Below are positions 1 through 6,344 of a stretch of 23,570 nt of DNA, one piece after another (positions within the stretch are counted from its first letter, which is position 1; each line of letters begins with the position of its first letter). Source of the DNA: a virus; IMG/VR virus record IMGVR_UViG_3300047558_000174, positions 1-23,570 of that record; one strand, given 5' to 3'. The notes under the pieces are model-generated. The model ran no database searches. It saw nothing but the letters and a program-made list of their open reading frames with translations, and was not told the origin of the DNA. Made by a program: the position numbers and the translations under genes.

Positions 1-156
1 AATCCATATCGTGCTAAATCAGCCCAGGAAGCTATCGAGTATATCAGTAATGCCAGATGGGACGACCCACAGGTAAAGTGGCGTTATGTACACGTGACTC
101 TCGAACGTGAAGGTAATCGTGAAGTAAAAACTCGCGTGTGGACAATGATTGAATGA
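1..156 (+). CDS. 3' end of an unidentified gene (partial)
   Basis: The reading frame is open from the window edge and stops at TGA 154-156, leaving the last 51 residues. The fragment reads as a small soluble protein with a helix-like start (AQEAIEYI) and a basic C-terminal strand region (WRYVHVTLEREGNREVKTRVW). I do not recognise the family. Its stop overlaps the start of the next gene as ATGA, which suggests translational coupling. The start lies outside the window. Confidence 0.6.
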   Translation, partial: NPYRAKSAQEAIEYISNARWDDPQVKWRYVHVTLEREGNREVKTRVWTMIE

Positions 157-326
157 CAACATTTATAGTCATCTTATTTGTCATCCTATTTGTGGCATGT
201 ATTGCCGCCGTGACCCACTATGCCTGGGAAGAATATAAATTAGAAGATGACCTCAATATGGATGGCAAAGCCTTCTTTATGAAAGAGTATCACAAAATAA
301 AAAGCCAACGTGAGAACGGTGACTAA
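153..326 (+). CDS. small single-span membrane protein (57 aa)
   Basis: The ATG at 153 overlaps the previous stop (ATGA), and the frame ends at TAA 324-326. Residues 4-20 are almost purely hydrophobic (TFIVILFVILFVACIAAV), followed by a charged soluble tail, as in a type II or N-anchored inner-membrane protein. Its function is unknown. The tight coupling on both sides makes it a likely real gene despite its size. The end of its coding sequence contains GGTGA, which can act as the ribosome site of the next gene at 328. Confidence 0.55.
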   Translation: MTTFIVILFVILFVACIAAVTHYAWEEYKLEDDLNMDGKAFFMKEYHKIKSQRENGD

Positions 327-327
327 A

Positions 328-1032
328 GTGACTACGCCTTATACCTACCGAATATGTTGGTCAATGACCGGCATTAGTTATTATGGAGTTCGTTACGCAA
401 AAGAATGTCATCCGTCTGATCTTTTTGTCACATACTTTACGTCCAGCACTAACGTTGCCAATTATATCAAGGAGCACGGATTACCTGATATTATTGAGAT
501 TAGAAAAATATTCAATGATATCAACATTGCTAGGGAATGGGAGGGTAGAGTACTTAAAAGACTAAAGGTCACTGTTAATCCCAACTGGATCAATAAGCAC
601 GACCTTAAGTCATTTGAGCCAATGTACGGCGACGATAATCCAATGAAGGACCCAAACACATATAAAAAATGGTTAAGCATAGTAACTAGCACGGAACATA
701 AAGAAAAACTTAAAAATACTTGGTCGAAATTAGAAGTAAGAGAAAAGACTTCTGGAAAAAATCATTACTCTAATAGAGAAGGATGGACTAGTTCGATCTT
801 AGGAGATAATAATCCGATGAAATCACAGGAAGTTGTGGCTAAAGCCATGGCTAATAGACAAAGTTTCAAAGGTCTCAATAACCCTAGAGTTAAACTTAGT
901 TTAGATGATGTCACAATGATTAAGAATAAAAAGGAATGGCTTAGAGGAGATGTTAGTAGAATTGCTAGAGAATTAAAAGTATCTCGTACTGCTATCAACT
1001 TGATTCGTTTTGGAAAAAATTGGCAAGAATAA
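328..1032 (+). CDS. probable GIY-YIG-type homing endonuclease with NUMOD3-like repeats
   Basis: The N-terminus (YTYRICWSMTGISYYGVRYA, then CHPSDLF and YFTSS) matches a phage family of GIY-YIG-like nucleases. TGISYYGVRYA stands in the place of the usual GIY...YIG strands. A conserved W-E-x-x-V-L-x-x-L helix follows near residue 70. The middle holds NUMOD3-like DNA-binding repeats with GDDNPMK and GDNNPMK cores. The C-terminus (SRIARELKVSRTAINLI) reads as a helix-turn-helix. I prefer GTG 328 over GTG 310 because GGTGA lies five bases upstream of it. Such free-standing genes cut a cognate site near their own insertion point and spread by repair. Family assignment is from recognition only. Confidence 0.72.
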   Translation: MTTPYTYRICWSMTGISYYGVRYAKECHPSDLFVTYFTSSTNVANYIKEHGLPDIIEIRKIFNDINIAREWEGRVLKRLKVTVNPNWINKHDLKSFEPMYGDDNPMKDPNTYKKWLSIVTSTEHKEKLKNTWSKLEVREKTSGKNHYSNREGWTSSILGDNNPMKSQEVVAKAMANRQSFKGLNNPRVKLSLDDVTMIKNKKEWLRGDVSRIARELKVSRTAINLIRFGKNWQE

Positions 1033-1038
1033 ACTCAA

Positions 1039-1046
1039 CATAAATA
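1039..1046 (+). promoter_or_regulatory. T4-type late promoter candidate
   Basis: CATAAATA followed by AAAT closely matches the T4 late -10 element (TATAAATA), which is read by a gp55-type sigma without a -35 box. It lies about 100 bp before the probable virion gene at 1144, as expected for a late gene. A GAATAA/TTATTC inverted repeat lies between it and the gene. Confidence 0.45.
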
Positions 1047-1143
1047 AAATATCATCGATTGCTGAATAATGAATGGTTCGTTATTCACCTTTCTGTCTTA
1101 AAGAATTTGCGGCTCTGACAGAGGCCGGTTTAAAAGGAAAATT

Positions 1144-2073
1144 ATGATGTATCATAATAAAATGGCTGTCGCCATTAAGACAAACGGGCGTGTTCTACGT
1201 GAATTCAAGGACACTGTATACTGTCCATTCGGGGCAGAATATTCCATTCTGCTAAAAAATCTCCATTCTCAGAGGGCTTTAGTTACAATCACTATTGATG
1301 GTGATGATATTGTTCCAGATGGGCTAGTTCTCAACGCAGGACAAGAAGTAGATTTGGAACGTTCTATAAAAAATAATAATTTAAACGCTGGTAATAAGTT
1401 TAAATTTATTGAACGCACTGGTGCTATTGAAGATGGTCCACGTGGCATTAAACTTCAGGACGGGTTGATAACTATCACCTATCAATTTGAAGCTCCACGC
1501 CCAGTCATCAACATCAATGATGTATGGTGGAAGAACAGCATCGTTGGTTCAACACCAACTGGCGGCGCTTATTATGGCACTGGCGTACCTCGTGATACCT
1601 TCTACGCTACTAACGGCACCTCTGCTAGTGGCGTAAGTGGTAGTACCGGCACTGATCGCTTCACCCTCACCGCAAGTGGTAGCACTAGTCAGATAAATGT
1701 CAACGGCGTCCTACGAGGTGTTGACTACTCTAAGGGCGAGACTACTAAAGCGGCGGCCGCTAGTGCTATCAATAATGTAGCGCCTCAGGCGGCTACTCAC
1801 GATGGCCAGGCTACTATGGACTGGAACGATGTGGGTATCACTGTACCTGGTAGTCGCAGTGACCAGAAGTTTACTCATACAACTATGGGCACTCTTGATC
1901 CAGAGAAGCACACAATCGTGTTGAAGATTCTCGGTGAGACTCCTGACAACAAGCCAGTGACTGAAGCAGTCACTGTAAAGAAAAAGCCTAAGTGTGTCAC
2001 GTGTGGTAAGCAAAACAAAGCAACTGCTAAGTTCTGTTCGGAATGCGGGACCGCGTTAGAAATCTTCGCTTAA
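1144..2073 (+). CDS. probable virion-associated protein with C-terminal zinc ribbon
   Basis: A 309-residue protein with AAAAGGA upstream of ATG. The N-terminal 120 residues (start MYHNKMAVAIKTNGRVLREF; later YCPFGAEYSILLKN and DLERSIKN) match a domain I associate with phage structural or decoration proteins of unknown exact role. The centre is rich in Gly, Ser and Thr, like a virion surface linker. The last 28 residues form a zinc ribbon with Cys284, Cys287, Cys298 and Cys301 (C-x2-C...C-x2-C). A late-type promoter precedes it and a strong terminator follows, so it looks like a single-gene late unit. The structural role is inference; an alternative is a non-virion protein with a metal-binding tail. 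Confidence 0.6.
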   Translation: MMYHNKMAVAIKTNGRVLREFKDTVYCPFGAEYSILLKNLHSQRALVTITIDGDDIVPDGLVLNAGQEVDLERSIKNNNLNAGNKFKFIERTGAIEDGPRGIKLQDGLITITYQFEAPRPVININDVWWKNSIVGSTPTGGAYYGTGVPRDTFYATNGTSASGVSGSTGTDRFTLTASGSTSQINVNGVLRGVDYSKGETTKAAAASAINNVAPQAATHDGQATMDWNDVGITVPGSRSDQKFTHTTMGTLDPEKHTIVLKILGETPDNKPVTEAVTVKKKPKCVTCGKQNKATAKFCSECGTALEIFA

Positions 2074-2074
2074 C

Positions 2075-2109
2075 AACTTAGGGGCCTACGGGCCCCTTAT
2101 AAGTTTTAG
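2075..2109 (+). terminator. Rho-independent terminator after the zinc-ribbon gene
   Basis: GGGGCC-TACG-GGCCCC at 2081-2096 forms a 6-bp GC-only stem. It is extended by AACTTA pairing with TAAGTT after a short bulge, and a T-rich run follows. It lies directly after the stop at 2073 and separates this gene from the ahpC unit. Confidence 0.8.
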
Positions 2110-2155
2110 CTATCGTCGTGATTGAAATATATTAGCGAAAAACTATCGAAAATCG

Positions 2156-2184
2156 TTGATTTATAGAGTAAATAAATGTACAAT
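2156..2184 (+). promoter_or_regulatory. promoter of ahpC: sigma-70-like with an embedded late box
   Basis: TTGATT, 17 bp, TACAAT forms a good sigma-70 promoter. Inside its spacer, GTAAATAA at 2168-2175 resembles a T4-type late element. The two could give expression both early and late. The ahpC start is about 55 bp downstream. Confidence 0.45.
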
Positions 2185-2239
2185 AGAAACACGGAACAAA
2201 GTGTTCTAGACAATTTTCATTTTACATTAAGGAGAAAAT

Positions 2240-2785
2240 ATGAAAACAGTAGGCGATAAACTAGCACCATTTGCTATCACTGGCGTTAAGCCAGGTCAAC
2301 CAGAAGATGCTTTCTTCACCATTACCGATCAAAGTTTTGAAGGTAAGTGGAAAGTCATTGTGTATTACCCAAAGGACTTTACATTCGTATGTCCAACTGA
2401 AATCGTAGCATACGATAAGTTAGCAGGTGACTTTGCTGACCGTGATGCTATCTTACTAACAGGTAGTACTGACAACGAGTTCTGTAAAGTGGCGTGGCAA
2501 AAAGCACACCCTGATCTACAGAAGATTACTCACACTCAATTCGCTGACACACAACGCGGTGAACTATCATTGATTGAGCAACTAGGTGTATTCTATGCTC
2601 CAGCTGGCGCGGCTCTACGTGCTACATTCATTGTTGACCCTAACAACGAGATTCAACACGTTACAGTCAACAACCTAAACGTTGGTCGTTCACCAGAAGA
2701 AACCTTACGAATACTAGATGCTCTACAGACTGGCGAACTATGTGCTTGTAACCGTACAGTAGGCGGGGAGACACTAGGTAAGTAA
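2240..2785 (+). CDS. ahpC: AhpC-type 2-Cys peroxiredoxin
   Basis: A 181-residue, full-length peroxiredoxin. The peroxidatic cysteine is Cys51 in FTFVCPTEI. The C-terminus has GELCACNR with Cys168 and Cys170, the three-cysteine layout of mycobacterial AhpC, which is recycled by AhpD rather than AhpF. This matches the ahpD gene downstream. The enzyme reduces H2O2, organic peroxides and peroxynitrite in the cytoplasm. AAGGAGAAAAT precedes ATG. The gene is intact and its base composition fits its neighbours. Peroxiredoxins are rare in phages; I infer that it protects the infected cell or virion assembly from oxidative stress. The identification is secure, the role during infection is not. Confidence 0.95.
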   Translation: MKTVGDKLAPFAITGVKPGQPEDAFFTITDQSFEGKWKVIVYYPKDFTFVCPTEIVAYDKLAGDFADRDAILLTGSTDNEFCKVAWQKAHPDLQKITHTQFADTQRGELSLIEQLGVFYAPAGAALRATFIVDPNNEIQHVTVNNLNVGRSPEETLRILDALQTGELCACNRTVGGETLGK

Positions 2786-2799
2786 ATGGAAAGGTTGGT

Positions 2800-2869
2800 G
2801 ATAAATAATAGTGTAGTTCACGGGACGGCAATCCCCAACTACTCTAATGCTTACAAGGAGCAATCAGCA
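2800..2869 (+). promoter_or_regulatory. late promoter and structured 5' leader of the HNH gene
   Basis: GATAAATA at 2800-2807 resembles a T4-type late promoter. The leader after it has an outer stem GTAGTT/AACTAC and an inner stem GGGA/TCCC, then TCTAATGCT and AAGGAGCAATCAGC before ATG 2870. The same leader, with scattered changes mainly in the inner loop, precedes the unrelated GIY-YIG gene at 18015. The hairpin lies upstream of the ribosome site and could control its access. Confidence 0.55.
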
Positions 2870-3502
2870 ATGATATTTATCACCACCTCTAATGACTATC
2901 GTAGGATTTACGAAAGTTATCACGGCCCTATTCCCAAAGACAACGATGGTAGAAGTTATGAAATACATCATATTGACGGAGATAGGACTAATAACTCAAT
3001 TGAAAATCTCAAGTTAGTAACAATACAAGAACACTATGACATACACTTCTCCCAAGGCGACTGGGGAGCTTGTTGGAAAATAGCAGAAAGAATGGCAGTT
3101 TCTCCAGAAGAAAGATCCAAAATACAATCGGAACTTGCTATCAAAAATAACAAGGAACGAGTTGAAAACGGAACTCATAACTTTTTAGATAAAGAACAAG
3201 CAAGACACCGTGCCGTAAAAAGAGTAGCAAGTGGAACTCATAATTTTCTCAACAAAGATCACGCAAGAAAACGACAGGCAAAAAGGATTAGTCAAGGCAC
3301 ACATAATTTTGTAGGTGAAAACAATCCTTCAATTAAAAAAGCCAAAGAATGGATAGTTACTGATCCGCAAGGAACTAGTCAGTCAATTACTAATCTTGCT
3401 AAATTTTGTAGAGAAAATAAACTAGATGATGCCGCAATGATAGGTGTAGCAAAAGGAAGATACACTCATCATCACGGCTGGAAATGTAACTATAAGGAAT
3501 AA
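2870..3502 (+). CDS. HNH homing endonuclease inserted between ahpC and ahpD
   Basis: A 210-residue HNH nuclease. The catalytic core at about residues 22-65 reads YEIHHIDGDRTNN, then NLKLVT and EHYDIH, giving the His-His-Asn-His pattern. Three THNF-centred repeats follow (NGTHNFL, SGTHNFL, QGTHNFV), like NUMOD DNA-binding modules. A C-terminal module (KFCRENKLDD...HHHGWKC) also occurs in the GIY-YIG gene at 18015. The frame is open up to 2786, but ATG 2870 has AAGGAG nine bases upstream and aligns with the start of the other leader-sharing gene, so I choose it. It is a selfish element and sits exactly between two genes of one pathway. Confidence 0.85.
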   Translation: MIFITTSNDYRRIYESYHGPIPKDNDGRSYEIHHIDGDRTNNSIENLKLVTIQEHYDIHFSQGDWGACWKIAERMAVSPEERSKIQSELAIKNNKERVENGTHNFLDKEQARHRAVKRVASGTHNFLNKDHARKRQAKRISQGTHNFVGENNPSIKKAKEWIVTDPQGTSQSITNLAKFCRENKLDDAAMIGVAKGRYTHHHGWKCNYKE

Positions 3503-3506
3503 TATT

Positions 3507-4019
3507 ATGAGTTGGGTAGATCAGTTAAAAGAGTCTTTACCAGAATATGCTAAAGATGTTAGGTTAAATTTAGACTCTGTTATTAAACGAAGTAGCATCA
3601 ATGAAGAATTAGCAAGTGCTTGTGCTTTGGCGGCAGCTTTTGCTACAGGTAATGGTAAGTTAGTGTCTTTTATTCAGTCAAATATTGCTGATGAAAAAGA
3701 ACGAGATGCCGCTCTTGCCGCAGCAAGTATTATGGCAATGACAAATACTTGGTATCCATATGTTGAAATGGTGGATGACGAAAATCTTAAGGGTCTTCCT
3801 GCTCAAATCAGAATGAATGCCATTGCCAGCCACGGCGGAACTACTAAGGCAAACTTTGAAGCGTTTAGCCTTGCCGCTTCCATCGTAGGCAAATGTCACT
3901 TCTGTGTCAAGGCACACTACGACACACTCAAGAAGGAAGGCTACACAGTAGAACAACTTCGTGACATTGGTCGTATTGCGGCAGTAATGAATAGTGTTGC
4001 GAAAGTGCTGAATAGCTAA
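3507..4019 (+). CDS. ahpD: AhpD-type alkylhydroperoxidase, partner of AhpC
   Basis: A 170-residue member of the AhpD/carboxymuconolactone-decarboxylase fold. The active site Glu118...Cys130-x2-Cys133-x3-His137 (in EAFSLAAS and GKCHFCVKAH) sits at the same numbering as mycobacterial AhpD. The usual His132 is Phe here, with a His at 131 instead. Known AhpD carries electrons from dihydrolipoamide to oxidised AhpC and has weak peroxidase activity. Its ribosome site AAGGAATAAT lies in the last codons of the homing endonuclease, so the insertion did not cut it off from translation. With ahpC it makes a two-component peroxide reductase, using host lipoamide if the host supplies it (inference). Confidence 0.93.
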   Translation: MSWVDQLKESLPEYAKDVRLNLDSVIKRSSINEELASACALAAAFATGNGKLVSFIQSNIADEKERDAALAAASIMAMTNTWYPYVEMVDDENLKGLPAQIRMNAIASHGGTTKANFEAFSLAASIVGKCHFCVKAHYDTLKKEGYTVEQLRDIGRIAAVMNSVAKVLNS

Positions 4020-4057
4020 GATATTTTCTGAGCACTGCTATCTGAACTAAGTAAGGG

Positions 4058-4180
4058 ATGATAGCAGAATTATTCTTATATGGGTTCATAACAGCGTTTG
4101 GTTGGTGGTCAGCCAATCACTATGTTATTGAACCCTATTTTCCGCCTCCTATTGAGCGCAAGGCAGATGACCAGAAATGA
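4058..4180 (+). CDS. small membrane protein (40 aa)
   Basis: The ATG follows GTAAGGG. The peptide starts MIAELFLYGFITAFGWWSAN, a single hydrophobic helix, then HYVIEPYFPPPIERK. Peptides of this type occur in marine and freshwater phages (from memory; unverified). Its TGA overlaps the next start (ATGATG), which supports it as coding. Function unknown. Confidence 0.6.
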   Translation: MIAELFLYGFITAFGWWSANHYVIEPYFPPPIERKADDQK

Positions 4181-4422
4181 TGGCTTGGGTATCTACATTC
4201 GCAGCCATCTTCCTACTTGATATTGTCTACACCTATTACCTACGTTGTGTAGCAAACAATCAAGTGATGGCGGCTAGTCTGTGGAGTGTTGCTTGCTATC
4301 TGTTAGGCAGTTACGCTGTTATCGAATACACATCAAACAATCTACTAATGATTCCCGCTATGCTCGGTGCGTTTTGTGGCACCTATGCTGGTATGAAACT
4401 CAAACACTTCAACGAGTCATAA
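4177..4422 (+). CDS. small polytopic membrane protein (81 aa)
   Basis: The protein has about three hydrophobic segments (residues 5-22, 30-49, 55-75) with an acidic residue in the first (FLLDIVYTYYLRC). The start overlaps the stop of the upstream membrane peptide, so the two are probably made together and might work as a pair. I do not know the family's function. It ends convergent with, and 14 bp inside, the leftward amidotransferase-like gene. Confidence 0.65.
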   Translation: MMAWVSTFAAIFLLDIVYTYYLRCVANNQVMAASLWSVACYLLGSYAVIEYTSNNLLMIPAMLGAFCGTYAGMKLKHFNES

Positions 4423-5044
4423 GTTCGTTAGTAAACTCTAGTAGCAAGTTGCCCTGTGGCTGATACTCGCCCTTCAACCAACTGTAGCTATCATACCAAA
4501 ATTGTTCACTCTCAGGATGACAGCCGATCAATCCTATTCTGTCCTGAAATATAGCCATTGAGTCGCCGTTGGCATATCGGGCAACAGTATCGTAGTTTCC
4601 AGGACCAACAAGAGCACAACCATCATAGAAGAACATCTTGTCTTTGGCACCGCGCCATTCGATATCAATGTTCTTAGCGTGTGGTCGGCGGGTATCTGTT
4701 CCAGGTTGTTTGATATATTGGACAGCGTCTACATCCCTAAGTATGTTGAAGTAGTGACTGCCTGCCCAATAAGCGCCCATACAGATGCCTAAGTACCTGC
4801 CACCACGCTCTAGGAAGCTCTCCACTGCGTTTTTATTAGACTTTAGTAGGGTGCCAAAGCTATCGCTGTCTCCGATGCCTCCAGGGAAGGCCACGATATC
4901 CACATCATCAAAGAATCCGTCTTCCATTTCGTTCTTTGAGAACAATCTGAAGTCATAGTGTCCCGACAATGCCTTAATCATCCCGTTCGCACATTGAACC
5001 GAGCACTTTGGGTCATAGATGAATAAGGCTATCTTTGGTTTCAC
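4409..5044 (-). CDS. class I glutamine amidotransferase-like / BPL-N domain protein
   Basis: A 211-residue protein with the DJ-1/GATase fold. The nucleophile elbow is LGICMGAYWAG with Cys88, preceded by an oxyanion-type FPGGIGDS. His176 and Glu178 in GCHPESEQ complete a Cys-His-Glu triad. The overall pattern resembles the N-terminal domain of biotin-protein-ligase-like proteins (BPL_N). The substrate is unknown. The start is GTG with no clear ribosome site, only 1-2 bp from an ATG-TGA, and a CTAAATAA box lies just upstream on this strand. It is the only leftward gene before 8 kb and runs against its neighbours, so it may have been acquired separately. Confidence 0.8.
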   Translation of the reverse strand: MKPKIALFIYDPKCSVQCANGMIKALSGHYDFRLFSKNEMEDGFFDDVDIVAFPGGIGDSDSFGTLLKSNKNAVESFLERGGRYLGICMGAYWAGSHYFNILRDVDAVQYIKQPGTDTRRPHAKNIDIEWRGAKDKMFFYDGCALVGPGNYDTVARYANGDSMAIFQDRIGLIGCHPESEQFWYDSYSWLKGEYQPQGNLLLEFTNELMTR

Positions 5045-5069
5045 ATGGTTATTTAGTTGTCCAAAAGTA

Positions 5070-5098
5070 TTGACTACTGTGTATCTTTGATATATACT
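5070..5098 (+). promoter_or_regulatory. sigma-70 promoter of the suppressor tRNA
   Basis: TTGACT, 17 bp, TATACT ends nine bases before the tRNA's first base at 5107. Transcription would start almost at the mature 5' end. The host polymerase could make this tRNA from the start of infection. Confidence 0.65.
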
Positions 5099-5106
5099 AG
5101 TGATAT

Positions 5107-5181
5107 GCGTTAGTAGCTAAGTGGCATAGCAGGCGATTCTAAACCGCTGAACCGTGGGTTCGATTCCCACCTAGCGCACCA
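5107..5181 (+). tRNA. tRNA with anticodon CUA (amber suppressor)
   Basis: A complete cloverleaf with encoded CCA. The acceptor is GCGTTAG/CTAGCGC with one G-U. The D stem is GCTA/TAGC with loop AGTGGCA. The T arm is GTGGG-TTCGATT-CCCAC and the variable loop is five bases. The anticodon stem 5132-5136/5144-5148 has G-U, G-C, C-G and G-C pairs, then an A-C mismatch next to the loop. The loop TTCTAAA (5137-5143) places CTA at 5139-5141, reading UAG. The discriminator is A. The charged amino acid cannot be told from sequence; glutamine is a guess based on the amber codon downstream. Confidence 0.88.
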
Positions 5182-5204
5182 CAAATCAACACAGGGGAAA
5201 CAAT

Positions 5205-5450
5205 ATGGACATGGACAACGCGGCAGCATATTTAGCAGGTAGTATCTTGTATGGTTTAGGTACGGTATTCTGTATCGCTTGCGCCGTAGCAGTCAATAAC
5301 CTACTCGCTAAGTACTGGAAACCAGTCAGGGTATTTACCGCTGATAGCTTTAATCCGTTCAATAATGCTCCACGTTACGCAACCGAAGAAGAGTTGGCTC
5401 GTATCGCTCCTCACTTGGAAGAAAAAACAGAGCCCGCTAAAAAGAAGTAA
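5205..5450 (+). CDS. small membrane-anchored protein (81 aa)
   Basis: AGGGGAAACAAT precedes ATG. One hydrophobic segment (about residues 8-34, AGSILYGLGTVFCIACAVAV) is followed by a soluble tail with KYWKPVRVF and EEELARIAP, ending in lysines. I recognise the type as a conserved hypothetical protein of T4-like aquatic phages. Function unknown. It lies between the suppressor tRNA and the amber-containing gene. Confidence 0.7.
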   Translation: MDMDNAAAYLAGSILYGLGTVFCIACAVAVNNLLAKYWKPVRVFTADSFNPFNNAPRYATEEELARIAPHLEEKTEPAKKK

Positions 5451-5454
5451 ATAA
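5447..5454 (+). promoter_or_regulatory. late promoter candidate before the amber-containing gene
   Basis: GTAAATAA at the stop codon of the preceding gene resembles the T4-type late element. It gives a leader of about 20 bases to the AAGGAG site of the gene at 5481. Confidence 0.35.
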
Positions 5455-5480
5455 TAATGTCACTACCAAAGGAGAAAATA

Positions 5481-6074
5481 ATGACACAACAATAGATTGA
5501 ATACGCTTGTAAGGACCTAGTATTTCATTTCAACAAGAAACATCTAGAAGACCCAACAATCCCAATGTGGGTGGTAAAAACTCATGGTGAGAGTTTTTAT
5601 GTCAATCATGTAACCGCAGAGTTACCATGGACAACAAAAGAAACACCAGACAACCCTCATACTAAGGGTAGTATCAAATTCAAAGAGTGCCTACTCGTCA
5701 TTGACGGCGAGAATTGTGCCACTATCTCAAAGCTATCCATCTTCGATAAAGTACGCCTGCGTAATCAACGACTAGGTATCAGCAGGATTATTTTCCGTGA
5801 CTTCTCGTTTAGTCAGATTCTAAAAGATGAGGGCGCCCGTCATTCCCCATTCAAAGTAATTCATGGTGCTTGTTCGACAGCATACACCGTGTGTGATTTG
5901 CTTGATTCTAAGATGGTCACATACTTACTACTAAAGTATTCAGATAAATTCCGCATCCTTATGCCGAATGAGACACAATACCAAGCGTATGATGACAAAT
6001 CCTTATGGGAAAAACTACAACAAAAGTATTACACGGACGAGTATCCAGACGACGATGAGGATGACGATGAGTAA
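5481..6074 (+). CDS. conserved phage protein with an in-frame TAG as fifth codon
   Basis: AAGGAGAAAATA precedes ATG 5481, then ACA CAA CAA TAG and an open frame to TAA 6072-6074. The residues after TAG (IEYACKDLVFHFNKKH, DPTIPMW) continue a family I know from aquatic phages, so translation should begin at 5481 and pass the TAG. If the amber is read, the product has 197 residues. The only later ATG (5565) has no ribosome site and would lose 28 residues. The C-terminus is very acidic (DDDEDDDE). CAG to TAG is one transition. The nearby CUA tRNA is the obvious way to read it; a recent pseudogene or a base-call error are the alternatives. Function unknown. Confidence 0.75.
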
Positions 6075-6276
6075 TACCATCAAAATATACATCGGAGAAG
6101 CCGAATTCCGATCGGCCATGCGTGATATTAAGGCGGCTGGTGTCAGACACTGGCCCGTCCACCGGACGCTCCTCAGCCGCTTCCCACACGTTTTTCAATA
6201 TGAGATAGAACTCGAAGACGGACCATTAACTTCATACTTACTACTAAAGTATCAGTGTGTAATATATGACAGTTGA
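6067..6276 (+). CDS. small protein resembling the array family (69 aa)
   Basis: ATG 6067 lies inside the last codons of the upstream gene (ATGAGTAA overlap). The C-terminus, FQYEIELEDGPLTSYLLLKY, has the strand-plus-helix pattern of the large leftward array (F-x-F, then T-L-F-L-L-R-W). A 20-bp stretch encoding SYLLLKY (6233-6252) is identical to 5920-5939 in the upstream gene. It may be an isolated member, or may have gained its tail by duplication. Function unknown. Confidence 0.6.
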   Translation: MSNTIKIYIGEAEFRSAMRDIKAAGVRHWPVHRTLLSRFPHVFQYEIELEDGPLTSYLLLKYQCVIYDS

Positions 6277-6292
6277 TTTGGAACTATAATCA

Positions 6293-6300
6293 AATAAATA
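6293..6300 (+). promoter_or_regulatory. late promoter candidate before the secreted barrel protein
   Basis: AATAAATA followed by TGAG resembles a T4-type late element about 45 bp before the start at 6345. A TATAAT at 6313-6318 has no good -35 box at 17 bp, so the late type is preferred. Confidence 0.35.
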
Positions 6301-6344
6301 TGAGTGTTATCCTATAATAACAATAATAACAAAGGAAACATAAA

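Noticed and set aside
2786-2869. N-terminal extension of the HNH protein to 2786
   Set aside because: These codons are the shared leader; ATG 2870 has the ribosome site and matches the start in the sister leader.
2800-2869. Leader as a group I intron end or a tRNA-like element
   Set aside because: No intron core (P3-P8) or complete cloverleaf can be drawn from the about 70 bases.
5107-5181. Reading the tRNA as Arg (anticodon UCU)
   Set aside because: This shifts the loop by one base and breaks the anticodon stem; only CUA keeps U33 and a seven-base loop.
5968-6066. Longer start for the small gene ending at 6276
   Set aside because: The extension reads the acidic tail of the upstream gene in another frame; ATG 6067 gives normal overlap.
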